Positions 6,748 through 14,140 of a DNA stretch of 41,965 nucleotides are shown here, in pieces. The position numbers were made by a program, and so were the translations under genes. The stretch lies in assembly GCA_905214865.1 (NCBI GenBank), contig CAJMNO010000022.1:1-41965 (forward strand). Reading direction: 5' to 3'. The notes beneath the pieces are model-generated. The model was given only the letters and a program-made list of their open reading frames with translations. It was not told the DNA's origin and made no database searches. This DNA is from an uncultured bacterium. GTDB taxonomy: Bacteria; Actinomycetota; Coriobacteriia; Coriobacteriales; Atopobiaceae. How positions within the stretch are numbered: the first letter of the stretch is position 1; each line of letters begins with the position of its first letter.

Positions 6748-7947
6748 GTGGAATTCGATAGCATGACGCGTCGCCAGGCGATCAGGTTCCTGCTGGGCGC
6801 AACCGCCACGGCGGGGATGCTCGGGACCCTCCCCGGGCAGGCACTCGCCGTCTCGCAGAGCGACGTGGACAAGACCAACTCGGACCTCTCCAGTGCCCAG
6901 GCGCAGCTGGACAAGGTCCAGAAGCAGCTCGACTCCATTGGGGACGAGTACCAGGCGCTCTCCAAGAAGCAGTCCGACACGCTCGACCAGATCGAGTCGG
7001 TCAACGACCAGATCGACCAGACGCAGAAGAACATCGACGCTAAGCAGAAGGAGCTGGACCAGAAGAAGGAGCGCCTGAGCAAGCGCGTGTCCTCCGCCTA
7101 CAAGTCGGGCGGGGTCGACATCCTCTCGGTCCTCCTCAACTCCAGCTCGCTGCAGGAGCTCGACTCCAACATCTACTACCTGGACAAGGTCAGCGAGGCC
7201 GACAGCCAGATGATCGCGGACGTCAAGTCCGCCAAGGCAGAGCTCGACCAGCAGAAGGCCGACCTCCAGAGCCAGAAGTCGGAGCTGGAGTCCCTTAACG
7301 AGACCCAGAAGGCCCAGCTCAAGCAGATGCAGGAGAAGCAGCAGGAGGTCCAGGACGTCATCGACGGCCTCAGCTCCCAGGTGAAGAAGCTCATGGACAA
7401 GCGCGACGCCGAGCTCGCCGCCATGGCAGACGAGAAGGCCAAGCAGGAGGCAGCCGCAAAGGCTGCCGCTGCGGCTGCCGCCAAGTTCACGAGCAGCTCG
7501 TCCTCCAGCTCCTCAAGCGGCTCCGCGGCGAGCGGCGTGTCCGGCAGCACCAGCGACGGCACCACCACGGGCTCGCAGGCAAAGGTCATCGCCGCCTGCA
7601 AGTCCACGCCCTCGCCGGGCGCGGGGCTGTGCGCCATGTGGGTGTCGCAGGTGTTCAACAACGCCGGCTACGGCTACGCGAGCGGCAACGCGTGCGACAT
7701 GTACAACTCCTGGTGCACCAGCTCCAACCTGTCAAACCTCAAGCCGGGCATGATCGTCGCCGTGTCGTCCCACTCGCACACCTCCGCGGGCAGGATCTAC
7801 GGCCACATCGGCATCTACGTGGGCGGGGGCAACCTGATGGACAACATCGGCTACATCCGCACCATCAACATCAACTCCTGGATCAGCTACTACGGCACCA
7901 CGGTCACCCCGCGCTGGGGCTGGCTCATGGGCATCAAGCTGTCGTAG
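6748..7947 (+). CDS. Secreted coiled-coil peptidoglycan hydrolase, NlpC/P60-like
   Basis: A 399-residue exported protein. The N-terminus has a twin-arginine type signal (TRRQAIRFLLG, then a hydrophobic stretch ending GQALA at about residue 34). Residues 36-235 form a long coiled coil rich in Gln, Lys, Asp and Glu, as in PcsB/CwlO-type division hydrolases. An Ala run and a Ser/Gly linker (about 235-275) follow. The C-terminal domain carries GLCAMWVSQVFNNAG (Cys 295) and GHIGIYVGGG (His 353), the expected Cys-His pair of NlpC/P60 or CHAP peptidases. GTG 6748 is preferred over ATG 6763 because AAGGGGA (6736-6742) is spaced for GTG. The likely role is septal peptidoglycan cleavage controlled through the coiled coil. 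Confidence 0.85.
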   Translation: MEFDSMTRRQAIRFLLGATATAGMLGTLPGQALAVSQSDVDKTNSDLSSAQAQLDKVQKQLDSIGDEYQALSKKQSDTLDQIESVNDQIDQTQKNIDAKQKELDQKKERLSKRVSSAYKSGGVDILSVLLNSSSLQELDSNIYYLDKVSEADSQMIADVKSAKAELDQQKADLQSQKSELESLNETQKAQLKQMQEKQQEVQDVIDGLSSQVKKLMDKRDAELAAMADEKAKQEAAAKAAAAAAAKFTSSSSSSSSSGSAASGVSGSTSDGTTTGSQAKVIAACKSTPSPGAGLCAMWVSQVFNNAGYGYASGNACDMYNSWCTSSNLSNLKPGMIVAVSSHSHTSAGRIYGHIGIYVGGGNLMDNIGYIRTININSWISYYGTTVTPRWGWLMGIKLS

Positions 7948-8066
7948 CCCCCCAAACCCCTCGGGGCATCGGTACCCCGGCGTTCTTCACCTGCGGTCGG
8001 GGGTTGCACTCGCCGTCGAGTCACCCGCCGGTTCACCCGTGGCTGCGGGCTACACGTGCCGGCAGA

Positions 8067-8148
8067 CAGTCCACTCCCGCAACCGCAATCGCAGGCGAGA
8101 CGGACGGCAGTCCACGTCCGCAGCCGCAACCGCGGGCGAGACGAACGG
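8067..8148. repeat. Tandem 41-bp imperfect duplication
   Basis: 8067-8107 and 8108-8148 are adjacent copies differing at 6 of 41 positions; each ends in GGCGAGACGRACGG. They lie in the 406-bp gap between convergent genes (7948-8353), which holds no credible gene on either strand. Confidence 0.8.
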
Positions 8149-8174
8149 AAATTCTCGGCCAGGCCAAACCAGAT

Positions 8175-8218
8175 GGGCCGGGGCCCGGCGGGACGCACCT
8201 CTCGCCTGGCCCCGGCCC
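8175..8218. terminator. Hairpin between convergent genes
   Basis: GGGCCGGGGC (8175-8184) and GCCCCGGCCC (8209-8218) form a perfect 10-bp stem; the loop contains the recurrent CTCTCGCC motif. It is placed to end the dipeptidase transcript from the right and possibly the hydrolase transcript from the left. Confidence 0.6.
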
Positions 8219-8353
8219 CTTTCGCGCGGTCGACCCCTCGGTCCCGCACCGGGCTCCCTGCAATGTGCTCTCCGCAATGGGCATCCCTACAATGGCGGCG
8301 GGTGTGGAGGTCATCGCCCGACACCTGCCGCGTGCGCGGGACTGCTCCCTGCG

Positions 8354-9868
8354 CTAGCCGTCGCTGCGGGCGAACGCGTTGCGCATGCCCTCGCTCGCGG
8401 TGTACAGCACCTCCGAGAGCACCTTGTCCGTCTCGTCGCGAAGCATCGCCGCGATGGCGTCGTTCTCCTTGGTCAGGGCATCCGTGGCGTCGCCATACGA
8501 GAGGTCCCTTGCCACGACGTCGTCATCCGTCGCGTTGACTGCCGCGTGGCCCTTGGCCCCGACGGCCTCCTGGTAGCGCTCGATATGCACCGCACAGGAG
8601 TTGAAGTGCGGGTCGGCGAGCGCCGCGATGATGCGGTTTGCCCAGTAGAAGCTCTCGGTCGTCACCTTGGCGGTGGTGTTGGAGAGGTACTCGGGCGTCC
8701 TGTCCACGTTCGCGTACAGCGGCACGAGCGCGTTGAAGGCGTTGCTCCCGTACGCCATCCACTGGAGGGCGCGGCACGACTCGGGCAGGTAGGGCCTGAT
8801 CTGGAGCACGGCGAGCTGGCCGTTGCGGTTGATGCCGATGGGGCGGTAGCGGCCGCGGGTCGCCTCGGTGCCCTCGGAGCCGTAGGGGTCGTAGGGCGTG
8901 CCCTGGTAGTGCAGGCTCAGCACGTACTTCACGTCCTCGATGGTCACCTTGCGCTCGGGGATGCGGCTCCAGGGGATGTCGTCGTCCTCGGGGCGGAAGT
9001 CGGCGTCCTGCCCGTCCCAGAAGTTGACGCGCGGGTTGAGGAAGCGCTGCATGCTCCATGCACGCGGGGTGTTGTACACGTGGTCGGCGTCAGAGTGCGA
9101 GCCAAACGCGTCGCGGGGGTTGAACACGCCGTCCTCGCCACCGAGCGTGAGGTCCAGGTGATGGCGCTCCATGAACTCCGCCAGGTCGGGGGAGCACATG
9201 TGCTCCACCTGGTCGCCCAGGGCGTCCCTCAGGTCAAACTCGTCGATGCCAAGCTGGTTGGGCATGGTCACGTACGAGTCGTCGGGAACGCGCTTGGCGA
9301 TCCAGTGGTGCCCTCCCACGGTCTCGAGCCACCAGATCTCGTCCGCGTCGCTGAACGCGATGCCGTTCATCTCGTAGGTGCCGTACCGCTCGAGGTAGGA
9401 GCCGAGGAGACGCGCGCCCTCGCGGGCCGAGGTGGCATAGGGGAGGGTGATGGTGACCATGTCCTCCTCGCCGATGCCGCCCACGACCTCGGGCGCGTAG
9501 CCCTCCTCGCCCTCGGTGCCCTTGGCGGGGACGTACTCCACGAGCGGGTCGGCGCCCAGCACGCGCTCGTTGGTGGTGAGGGTCTCGGTCGCGGTCATCG
9601 CGACGTTCCTCTCGTTGACCCCCGCCGCGGCCCAGACGCCCTGCGAGTCGTCCGCGTCGGGGACCGAGGTGTAGCGCATGGGGTTGTCCGGCAGCTCGAT
9701 GCTCACGTGGCTGATCTTCGCCTGGTAGTGGCGCGGCTGCTCGCTGGGGTGGACCACCTGCATGCGCTTGGGGTTGTAGACCCCGCTGGGCGAGTCCTCG
9801 TTGCGCGCGATGATGGTCGAGCCGTCGTAGCTCGCCGCCTTGCCTACCAGTATCGTGGTGCAGGCCAT
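8354..9868 (-). CDS. pepD: C69 family dipeptidase
   Basis: A 504-residue protein with the N-terminus MACTTILVGKAASYDGSTI, matching the PepD/C69 dipeptidases of lactobacilli, which are N-terminal-nucleophile hydrolases using the near-terminal Cys (residue 3 here). Further family features are RNEDSPSGVYNPK, the GVWAAAGVNERNVAMTATET region and GHHWIAKRVPDD. ATG 9868 is chosen over an upstream in-frame start at 9898 because the Cys must be near the N-terminus and AAGGAGGAA sits 2-10 bp upstream of it. There is no signal peptide, so it is cytosolic and probably used for peptide nutrition. It is a single-gene unit. Confidence 0.92.
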   Translation of the reverse strand: MACTTILVGKAASYDGSTIIARNEDSPSGVYNPKRMQVVHPSEQPRHYQAKISHVSIELPDNPMRYTSVPDADDSQGVWAAAGVNERNVAMTATETLTTNERVLGADPLVEYVPAKGTEGEEGYAPEVVGGIGEEDMVTITLPYATSAREGARLLGSYLERYGTYEMNGIAFSDADEIWWLETVGGHHWIAKRVPDDSYVTMPNQLGIDEFDLRDALGDQVEHMCSPDLAEFMERHHLDLTLGGEDGVFNPRDAFGSHSDADHVYNTPRAWSMQRFLNPRVNFWDGQDADFRPEDDDIPWSRIPERKVTIEDVKYVLSLHYQGTPYDPYGSEGTEATRGRYRPIGINRNGQLAVLQIRPYLPESCRALQWMAYGSNAFNALVPLYANVDRTPEYLSNTTAKVTTESFYWANRIIAALADPHFNSCAVHIERYQEAVGAKGHAAVNATDDDVVARDLSYGDATDALTKENDAIAAMLRDETDKVLSEVLYTASEGMRNAFARSDG

Positions 9869-10022
9869 CGTTCCTCCTTGGTGCTCGTTACTTCTCACAA
9901 CGCATCACATGATAGCGATGGCGAAGGTGTGACGGCGTTCGCCGCGCAACCGCTCCATCCAGCCACGTTGCAAAGTCGTAACCTTTCTGGCCGCTTGGCT
10001 TGGGCCTTGGCATGCCATAATG

Positions 10023-10072
10023 CACACCACGCTTCATGCGAGGAAAACACACCACGCTTCATGCGAGGAAAA
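10023..10072 (+). repeat. Perfect 25-bp tandem duplication in the DAHP synthase leader
   Basis: Two identical 25-bp units (10023-10047, 10048-10072) each contain CTTCATGCGAGGAAAA, so both the Shine-Dalgarno-like GAGGAAAA and an ATG are doubled. A -10-like CATAAT (10016-10021) lies just before. Confidence 0.85.
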
Positions 10073-10095
10073 CCATCATGCCAACGGAGGCATTC

Positions 10096-11130
10096 ATGCC
10101 AGAAGCAATGCACTTCAAGCGTCGCCTGCCCATCCCCCAGGAGATCCGCGAGTCGATGCCCCTTCCCGCCGACCTCGCCGCGAGGAAGCCGGCGTTCGAC
10201 GAGGCGGTCGCGTCCATCATCCGCGGCGAGAGCGACCGCCGCCTGCTCGTGATTGGCCCCTGCTCCGCCGACCGCGAGGACTCCGTGCTCGACTACGTGA
10301 GCCGCCTCGCCCGCGTGCAGGACGAGGTGCGCGACAAGCTCGTCATCGTGCCCCGCGTCTACACCAACAAGCCGCGCACGCGCGGCACGGGCTACAAGGG
10401 GTTGCTCCACAACCCCGACCCCGAGGGCGCCCCCGACCTGCTCGAGGGTGTCAAGGCCATCCGCAGGATGCACCTGCGCGTGGTGGAGGAGTCCGGCATG
10501 TTCACCGCGGACGAGATGCTGTACCCGTCCAACCACCGCTACCTCATCGACCTGCTGGGCTACGTGGCCGTGGGCGCGCGCTCCGTGGAGAACCAGGAGC
10601 ACCGCCTGGTCGCCAGCGGCGTGCCCATCCCCGTGGGCATGAAGAACCCCACGGGCGGCTCCACCGACGTGATGCTCAACTCCATCTACGCCGCCCAGGC
10701 CCCGCAGTCGTTCATCTACCGCAACTGGGAGGTCGAGACCTCGGGCAACCCGCTGGCCCACGCGGTCCTGCGCGGCTACATCGGCCCCGACGGCATGAAC
10801 TACCCCAATTACCACTACGAGTACCTGGAGCGCCTCGCCGCCCGCTACGTGACCAAGAAGTACGAGAACCCCGCCGTGATCATCGACTGCAACCACGACA
10901 ACTCGGGCAAGAGGCCCCTGGAGCAGATCCGCATCGTGGACGAGGTGCTTGACTCCGTGCATCGGTCGCCCATGATCGCCGGCCTGTTCCGTGGCTTCAT
11001 GATCGAGTCGTACATCGAGGACGGCCGCCAGGAGGTGGGCGGCGGCGTCTACGGCAAGTCCATCACCGACCCCTGCCTGGGATGGGAGAAGACAGAGCGC
11101 CTGATCCACTCCATCGCGGAGCGGCTGTAG
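10096..11130 (+). CDS. aroF: 3-deoxy-7-phosphoheptulonate (DAHP) synthase, class I
   Basis: This enzyme condenses phosphoenolpyruvate and erythrose 4-phosphate, the first step of aromatic amino-acid synthesis. The 344-residue product opens MPEAMHFKRRLPIPQEI and has the metal-binding GPCSAD, PRVYTNKPRTRGTGYKG, the DEMLYPSN section and DCNHDNSGK. ATG 10096 has the best ribosome site (ACGGAGG, 5-bp gap); in-frame ATGs at 10078 and 10108 are alternatives. The central part (KNPTGGSTDVMLNSIYAAQ) differs from the KNGTDGT form of AroG, marking a divergent subgroup. The duplicated leader upstream may affect translation. It ends at a good terminator (11171-11207). The aroF symbol denotes the class, not a proven feedback type. 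Confidence 0.9.
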   Translation: MPEAMHFKRRLPIPQEIRESMPLPADLAARKPAFDEAVASIIRGESDRRLLVIGPCSADREDSVLDYVSRLARVQDEVRDKLVIVPRVYTNKPRTRGTGYKGLLHNPDPEGAPDLLEGVKAIRRMHLRVVEESGMFTADEMLYPSNHRYLIDLLGYVAVGARSVENQEHRLVASGVPIPVGMKNPTGGSTDVMLNSIYAAQAPQSFIYRNWEVETSGNPLAHAVLRGYIGPDGMNYPNYHYEYLERLAARYVTKKYENPAVIIDCNHDNSGKRPLEQIRIVDEVLDSVHRSPMIAGLFRGFMIESYIEDGRQEVGGGVYGKSITDPCLGWEKTERLIHSIAERL

Positions 11131-11170
11131 CGGGCAGCGATTCGGCACCATCGGCGAACCCCTCCTTCGC

Positions 11171-11207
11171 AATCGCGTCCCGGCAGCCCGGGGCGCGATT
11201 TCCGTTT
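11171..11207 (+). terminator. Terminator after DAHP synthase
   Basis: AATCGCG-T-CCCGG (11171-11183) pairs with CCGGG-G-CGCGATT (11188-11200) around a 4-base loop, with one G-U pair, followed by TTCCGTTT. The -35 of the next promoter overlaps its tail. Confidence 0.85.
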
Positions 11208-11248
11208 GAGCCCGTCTTGCGTGTCTGCTATAGTAGAACAAACGTTCT
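11206..11248 (+). promoter_or_regulatory. SOS promoter with LexA box
   Basis: TTGAGC (11206-11211), a 17-bp spacer and TATAGT (11229-11234) with an extended TGC form a strong promoter. It is immediately followed by the palindrome AGAACAAACGTTCT (11235-11248). GAAC-N4-GTTC is the LexA operator of Bacillus and Actinobacteria. Its position over the transcription start would block the polymerase. The same layout occurs before ruvC. Confidence 0.88.
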
Positions 11249-11267
11249 CATTTTGGAAGGGGTGGGC

Positions 11268-11642
11268 ATGGCACAGGGGCTGTCGCATGCGGACTACGCC
11301 CGGTACGGGCGCCAGTCGCTCGACCAGATCGCGAGGGACTGCGACGCGGAGGCGTTCCACGCCACCGGCCCGGGAGGGCAGGGCGTCAACACCGCGGACT
11401 CCGCCGTGCGCATGCGCCATCGCCCCACGGGCATCGTCGTGGTCAGCAGGGAGTCCCGCAGCCAGTATCGCAACCGGCAGCTCTGCCTGCAGAAGATGCG
11501 GGACGAGCTCCGCAGGCGCGGGATCCCACCCAAGGTCCGCCGCGCCACGAAGCCCACGCGCGCCTCCGCGAGGCGTAGGCTGGAGGGCAAGCGGCGTCGC
11601 GGCCAGGTCAAGCGGCTGCGTCGCCCGCCCGAGGACGAGTAG
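11268..11642 (+). CDS. GGQ release-factor-like ribosome rescue protein (ArfB-like)
   Basis: A 124-residue protein with only the catalytic domain of class I release factors. GPGGQGVN (GGQ at 36-38) is the peptidyl-tRNA hydrolysis loop. Codon-recognition domains are absent. The C-terminal tail KPTRASARRRLEGKRRRGQVKRLR closely resembles the basic tail of ArfB/YaeJ that enters the empty mRNA channel of stalled ribosomes. ATG 11268 has GGAAGGGG upstream. Downstream genes lie on the same strand (66-bp gap to the DJ-1 gene; a short GGGGCG hairpin in the gap could attenuate). The SOS promoter at 11206 drives it. The family call is firm; ArfB-type substrate choice is inferred from the tail. Confidence 0.88.
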   Translation: MAQGLSHADYARYGRQSLDQIARDCDAEAFHATGPGGQGVNTADSAVRMRHRPTGIVVVSRESRSQYRNRQLCLQKMRDELRRRGIPPKVRRATKPTRASARRRLEGKRRRGQVKRLRRPPEDE

Positions 11643-11708
11643 GGGCGGCGGCATCGCCCCGCTCCCGCCAATCGGGCGCACATCCATCACGGTCATCGGA
11701 GGTAGCTC

Positions 11709-12290
11709 ATGTTCCGCAAGTCAACCGACAAGCGCGTCGCGGCGTTCTTCGCAGACGGTCTGGAGGAGTGCGAGGGGCTGGTGGTCTGCGACCTCCTCTT
11801 CCGCTCCGGCATCCCGTGCGACAAGGTCTCCATCACGTCGAACCGCTCGGTGACGTCCAGCCACCAGGTCACCATCGCCTGCGACCGCTCAATCGACGAC
11901 GCGGACTTCTCGTTCGAGGACTACGACGTGCTCTTCCTCCCCGGCGGCATGCCCGGCACCAAGAACCTTCGTGCGTGCGAGAGGCTCTGCGACGCCGTCG
12001 TGGCACACGCCCGCGCCGGCAGGGACGTCGCAGCGATCTGCGCCGCCCCCTCGATCCTCGCGGAGCTCGGCCTCCTCGAGGGCAGGCGGGCCACGAGCAA
12101 CCCCGGCTTCCAGGACGTCCTCGCCGAGCACGGTGCCACGGTCCTGCAGGACCCGGTCGTGGAGGACGGCAACCTGGTGACCAGCAAGGGCCTGGGCACC
12201 GCCATCGAGCTCGGCATCGCGCTCACCAGGAGGCTGCTGGGCGACGAGGCGGTCGAGACCCTCAAGGGCAAGATCGTCTACAACGGGTAG
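11709..12290 (+). CDS. DJ-1/PfpI family protein
   Basis: A 193-residue protein of the DJ-1/PfpI fold. It has FADGLEECE at 14-22 (the conserved Glu that supports the nucleophile), FLPGGMPG near 77, and AAICAAPS with Cys 111 at the nucleophile elbow. Family members act as glyoxalase/deglycase-like enzymes, chaperones or stress sensors; which applies is not visible. ATG 11709 has CGGAGG upstream. The Y-family polymerase gene starts only 6 bp after its stop, so the two are co-transcribed. A damage-inducible protein-repair role would be consistent but is inference. Confidence 0.9.
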   Translation: MFRKSTDKRVAAFFADGLEECEGLVVCDLLFRSGIPCDKVSITSNRSVTSSHQVTIACDRSIDDADFSFEDYDVLFLPGGMPGTKNLRACERLCDAVVAHARAGRDVAAICAAPSILAELGLLEGRRATSNPGFQDVLAEHGATVLQDPVVEDGNLVTSKGLGTAIELGIALTRRLLGDEAVETLKGKIVYNG

Positions 12291-12296
12291 GCTACC

Positions 12297-13646
12297 GTGC
12301 CCCGCCAGTACCTGGTGATCGACCTCAAGAGCTTCTATGCCTCGGTCGAGTGCGTGGAGAGGGGGTTCGACCCCCTCGTCGCCCCCCTCGTGGTGGCGGA
12401 CCTCTCCCGCAGCGACAAGACCATATGCCTCGCCGTGTCCCCCGCCCTCAAGGCGAGGGGCGTCCGCAACCGGTGCCGGATCTTCGAGATACCGGAGGGG
12501 ATCCCCTACGTCGTCGCCCCGCCTCGGATGGCGCTCTACATGCGGCGCTCGTGCGACATCTACTCCATCTACCTGCGCTACCTCTCGGCGCGGGACATCC
12601 ACGTGTACTCGGTGGACGAGGCGTTCCTGGACGTCACGGGGTACCTTGACCTGTACGGGTGCACGGCGAGGGAGCTGGGCGAGCGCATACGCAGCGAGGT
12701 GGTCAAGGAGACGGGCATCCCCGCCACGTGCGGCCTGGGGACCAACCTGTACCTCGCCAAGGTGGCGCTGGACATCACGGCCAAGCACAGCCCCGACTTC
12801 TTCGGCGAGCTCGACGAGCAGTCGTATAGGGACACGCTGTGGTCACACACCCCCATCACGGACTTCTGGCGGGTCGGCCCGGGCACGCAGCGCAGGCTCG
12901 CCCAGATGGGCATCCACACCATGGGGCAGCTGGCCCTCCATCCCCGCGAGCCCATCTACGACGCGTTCGGCATCGATGCCGAGATACTCATCGACCACGC
13001 GTGGGGGAGGGAGCCCGTCACCATGGCGGACATCAAGGCGTACCGCTCCCAGAGCCACTCCCTCGCCAACGGGCAGGTGCTCTCGCACGACGTCGACTAC
13101 GAGGGAGGGCTCCTCATCGCCAAGGAGATGGCGGACCAGCTGGTGATGGACCTCGTCGCCCAGGGGAGGGTCGCGCGCTCGCTCCACCTCGACCTGGGGT
13201 ATCGGGCGACGCGTGAGGAGCGCGCGCTCATCGCGGACCAGGCCCGTCGCCAGGCCGACGGCAGGGCGGGCGAGCACGGGGCGAGGGTGCGCGTCGGCGA
13301 GCTGTTCGAGCGGGGGACGGCGGCGCTGCCCGCGCACTCGAGCTCGCTCGACGAGGTGTGGGGCCGCCTCGAGTGGTTGTACCGCTCCATCGCCAACCCC
13401 CGCCGCCCCCTGCACCGCATCTACATCACGCTTGGGGAGGTCCGCGATGCGGATGGGGATGGCATCCAGATGAGCCTCTTCCAGGACGTCCCCCGCACGG
13501 AGCGGGAGCTCCGGCGCACGCAGGCGGTCAACGCGGTGCGCGACAAGTTCGGGAGCAATGCGCTGCTCAGGGCCCACGACCTTCTCCCCCAGGCGACGGC
13601 CCGCGAGCGCAACGGCCAGATTGGGGGGCACTGCAGTGGCATGTGA
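12297..13646 (+). CDS. Y-family translesion DNA polymerase (UvrX/YqjW-like)
   Basis: A 449-residue error-prone polymerase. It has VIDLKSFYASVEC (catalytic Asp 9, Tyr-type steric gate as in UmuC), YSVDEAFLDVTG (second acidic pair), a helix-hairpin-helix region (FWRVGPGTQRRLAQMGI), a little-finger domain, and IQMSLF at 390-395, a good beta-clamp binding pentamer. The end ATARERNGQIGG is typical of the Gram-positive UvrX/YqjW branch. The start is GTG 12297. The next gene overlaps by 11 bp. It probably belongs to the LexA-controlled unit starting at 11206, as its relatives in Bacillus do. Confidence 0.93.
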   Translation: MPRQYLVIDLKSFYASVECVERGFDPLVAPLVVADLSRSDKTICLAVSPALKARGVRNRCRIFEIPEGIPYVVAPPRMALYMRRSCDIYSIYLRYLSARDIHVYSVDEAFLDVTGYLDLYGCTARELGERIRSEVVKETGIPATCGLGTNLYLAKVALDITAKHSPDFFGELDEQSYRDTLWSHTPITDFWRVGPGTQRRLAQMGIHTMGQLALHPREPIYDAFGIDAEILIDHAWGREPVTMADIKAYRSQSHSLANGQVLSHDVDYEGGLLIAKEMADQLVMDLVAQGRVARSLHLDLGYRATREERALIADQARRQADGRAGEHGARVRVGELFERGTAALPAHSSSLDEVWGRLEWLYRSIANPRRPLHRIYITLGEVRDADGDGIQMSLFQDVPRTERELRRTQAVNAVRDKFGSNALLRAHDLLPQATARERNGQIGGHCSGM

Positions 13647-14103
13647 CGAGGGGGCGCAGACGGAGGAGGACCGCCAGTTCTACCTGAGGCATCCCCGCAT
13701 GCCCATGAGCGAGCGCGCCAAGATCTTCGTCCCGTTCGATGCGCTCCGGGGCTTCAGGGAGATGCTCGAGGAGCGCGAGCGCGAGGCCGAGGGGTCGTCC
13801 GCTGGCGTCGGCGAGGGCGTGGCAGGGGTGTCCAAGGGCTCGGGAGGGCTCCGTGCGCACGGTGGGGACGGCGGCCCCGAGGGGACGACGCACGACGGTG
13901 CCGAGGCATGGCCGCCCGAGGCGCTCGACGCCGATACGGCGGACGCCTGGGACGGCTGGGGCGCTGGCGACTGGGCGGGCGACGACGGGACCGATGCCGA
14001 TGGCTGGGAGGCCGACGGCATGAGGCCTGACGGCTGGTTCGGCGGTGACTCTGGCGCGGACGACGGGGACTGCGAGTTCTCGGGGAGGTCACGGCGGGTA
14101 TAA
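13636..14103 (+). CDS. Polymerase-linked small protein with acidic Trp-rich tail
   Basis: GTG 13636 overlaps the polymerase stop and follows GGGGGG (13623-13628), giving 155 residues. The N-terminal 40 contain RMPMSERAKIFVPFDALRGF, resembling the small proteins often encoded next to Gram-positive Y-family polymerases (RAKxFxPFxAL motif). From about residue 60 the sequence is low complexity: Gly, Ala and Ser first, then a strongly acidic stretch with regularly placed Trp (DAWDGWGAGDWAGDDGTDAD). The conserved part suggests an accessory role to the polymerase; the tail has no match I recognise and may be a disordered interaction segment. Confidence 0.75.
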   Translation: MACDEGAQTEEDRQFYLRHPRMPMSERAKIFVPFDALRGFREMLEEREREAEGSSAGVGEGVAGVSKGSGGLRAHGGDGGPEGTTHDGAEAWPPEALDADTADAWDGWGAGDWAGDDGTDADGWEADGMRPDGWFGGDSGADDGDCEFSGRSRRV

Positions 14104-14140
14104 GCAATCGCATACCTGGGATGAGGGGAGAGGTGCGCGG

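Noticed and set aside
9899..10095. Riboswitch, T-box or leader-peptide attenuator before DAHP synthase
   Set aside because: No run of Trp, Phe or Tyr codons, no T-box sequence and no competing terminator hairpin could be found; only the 25-bp duplication stands out.
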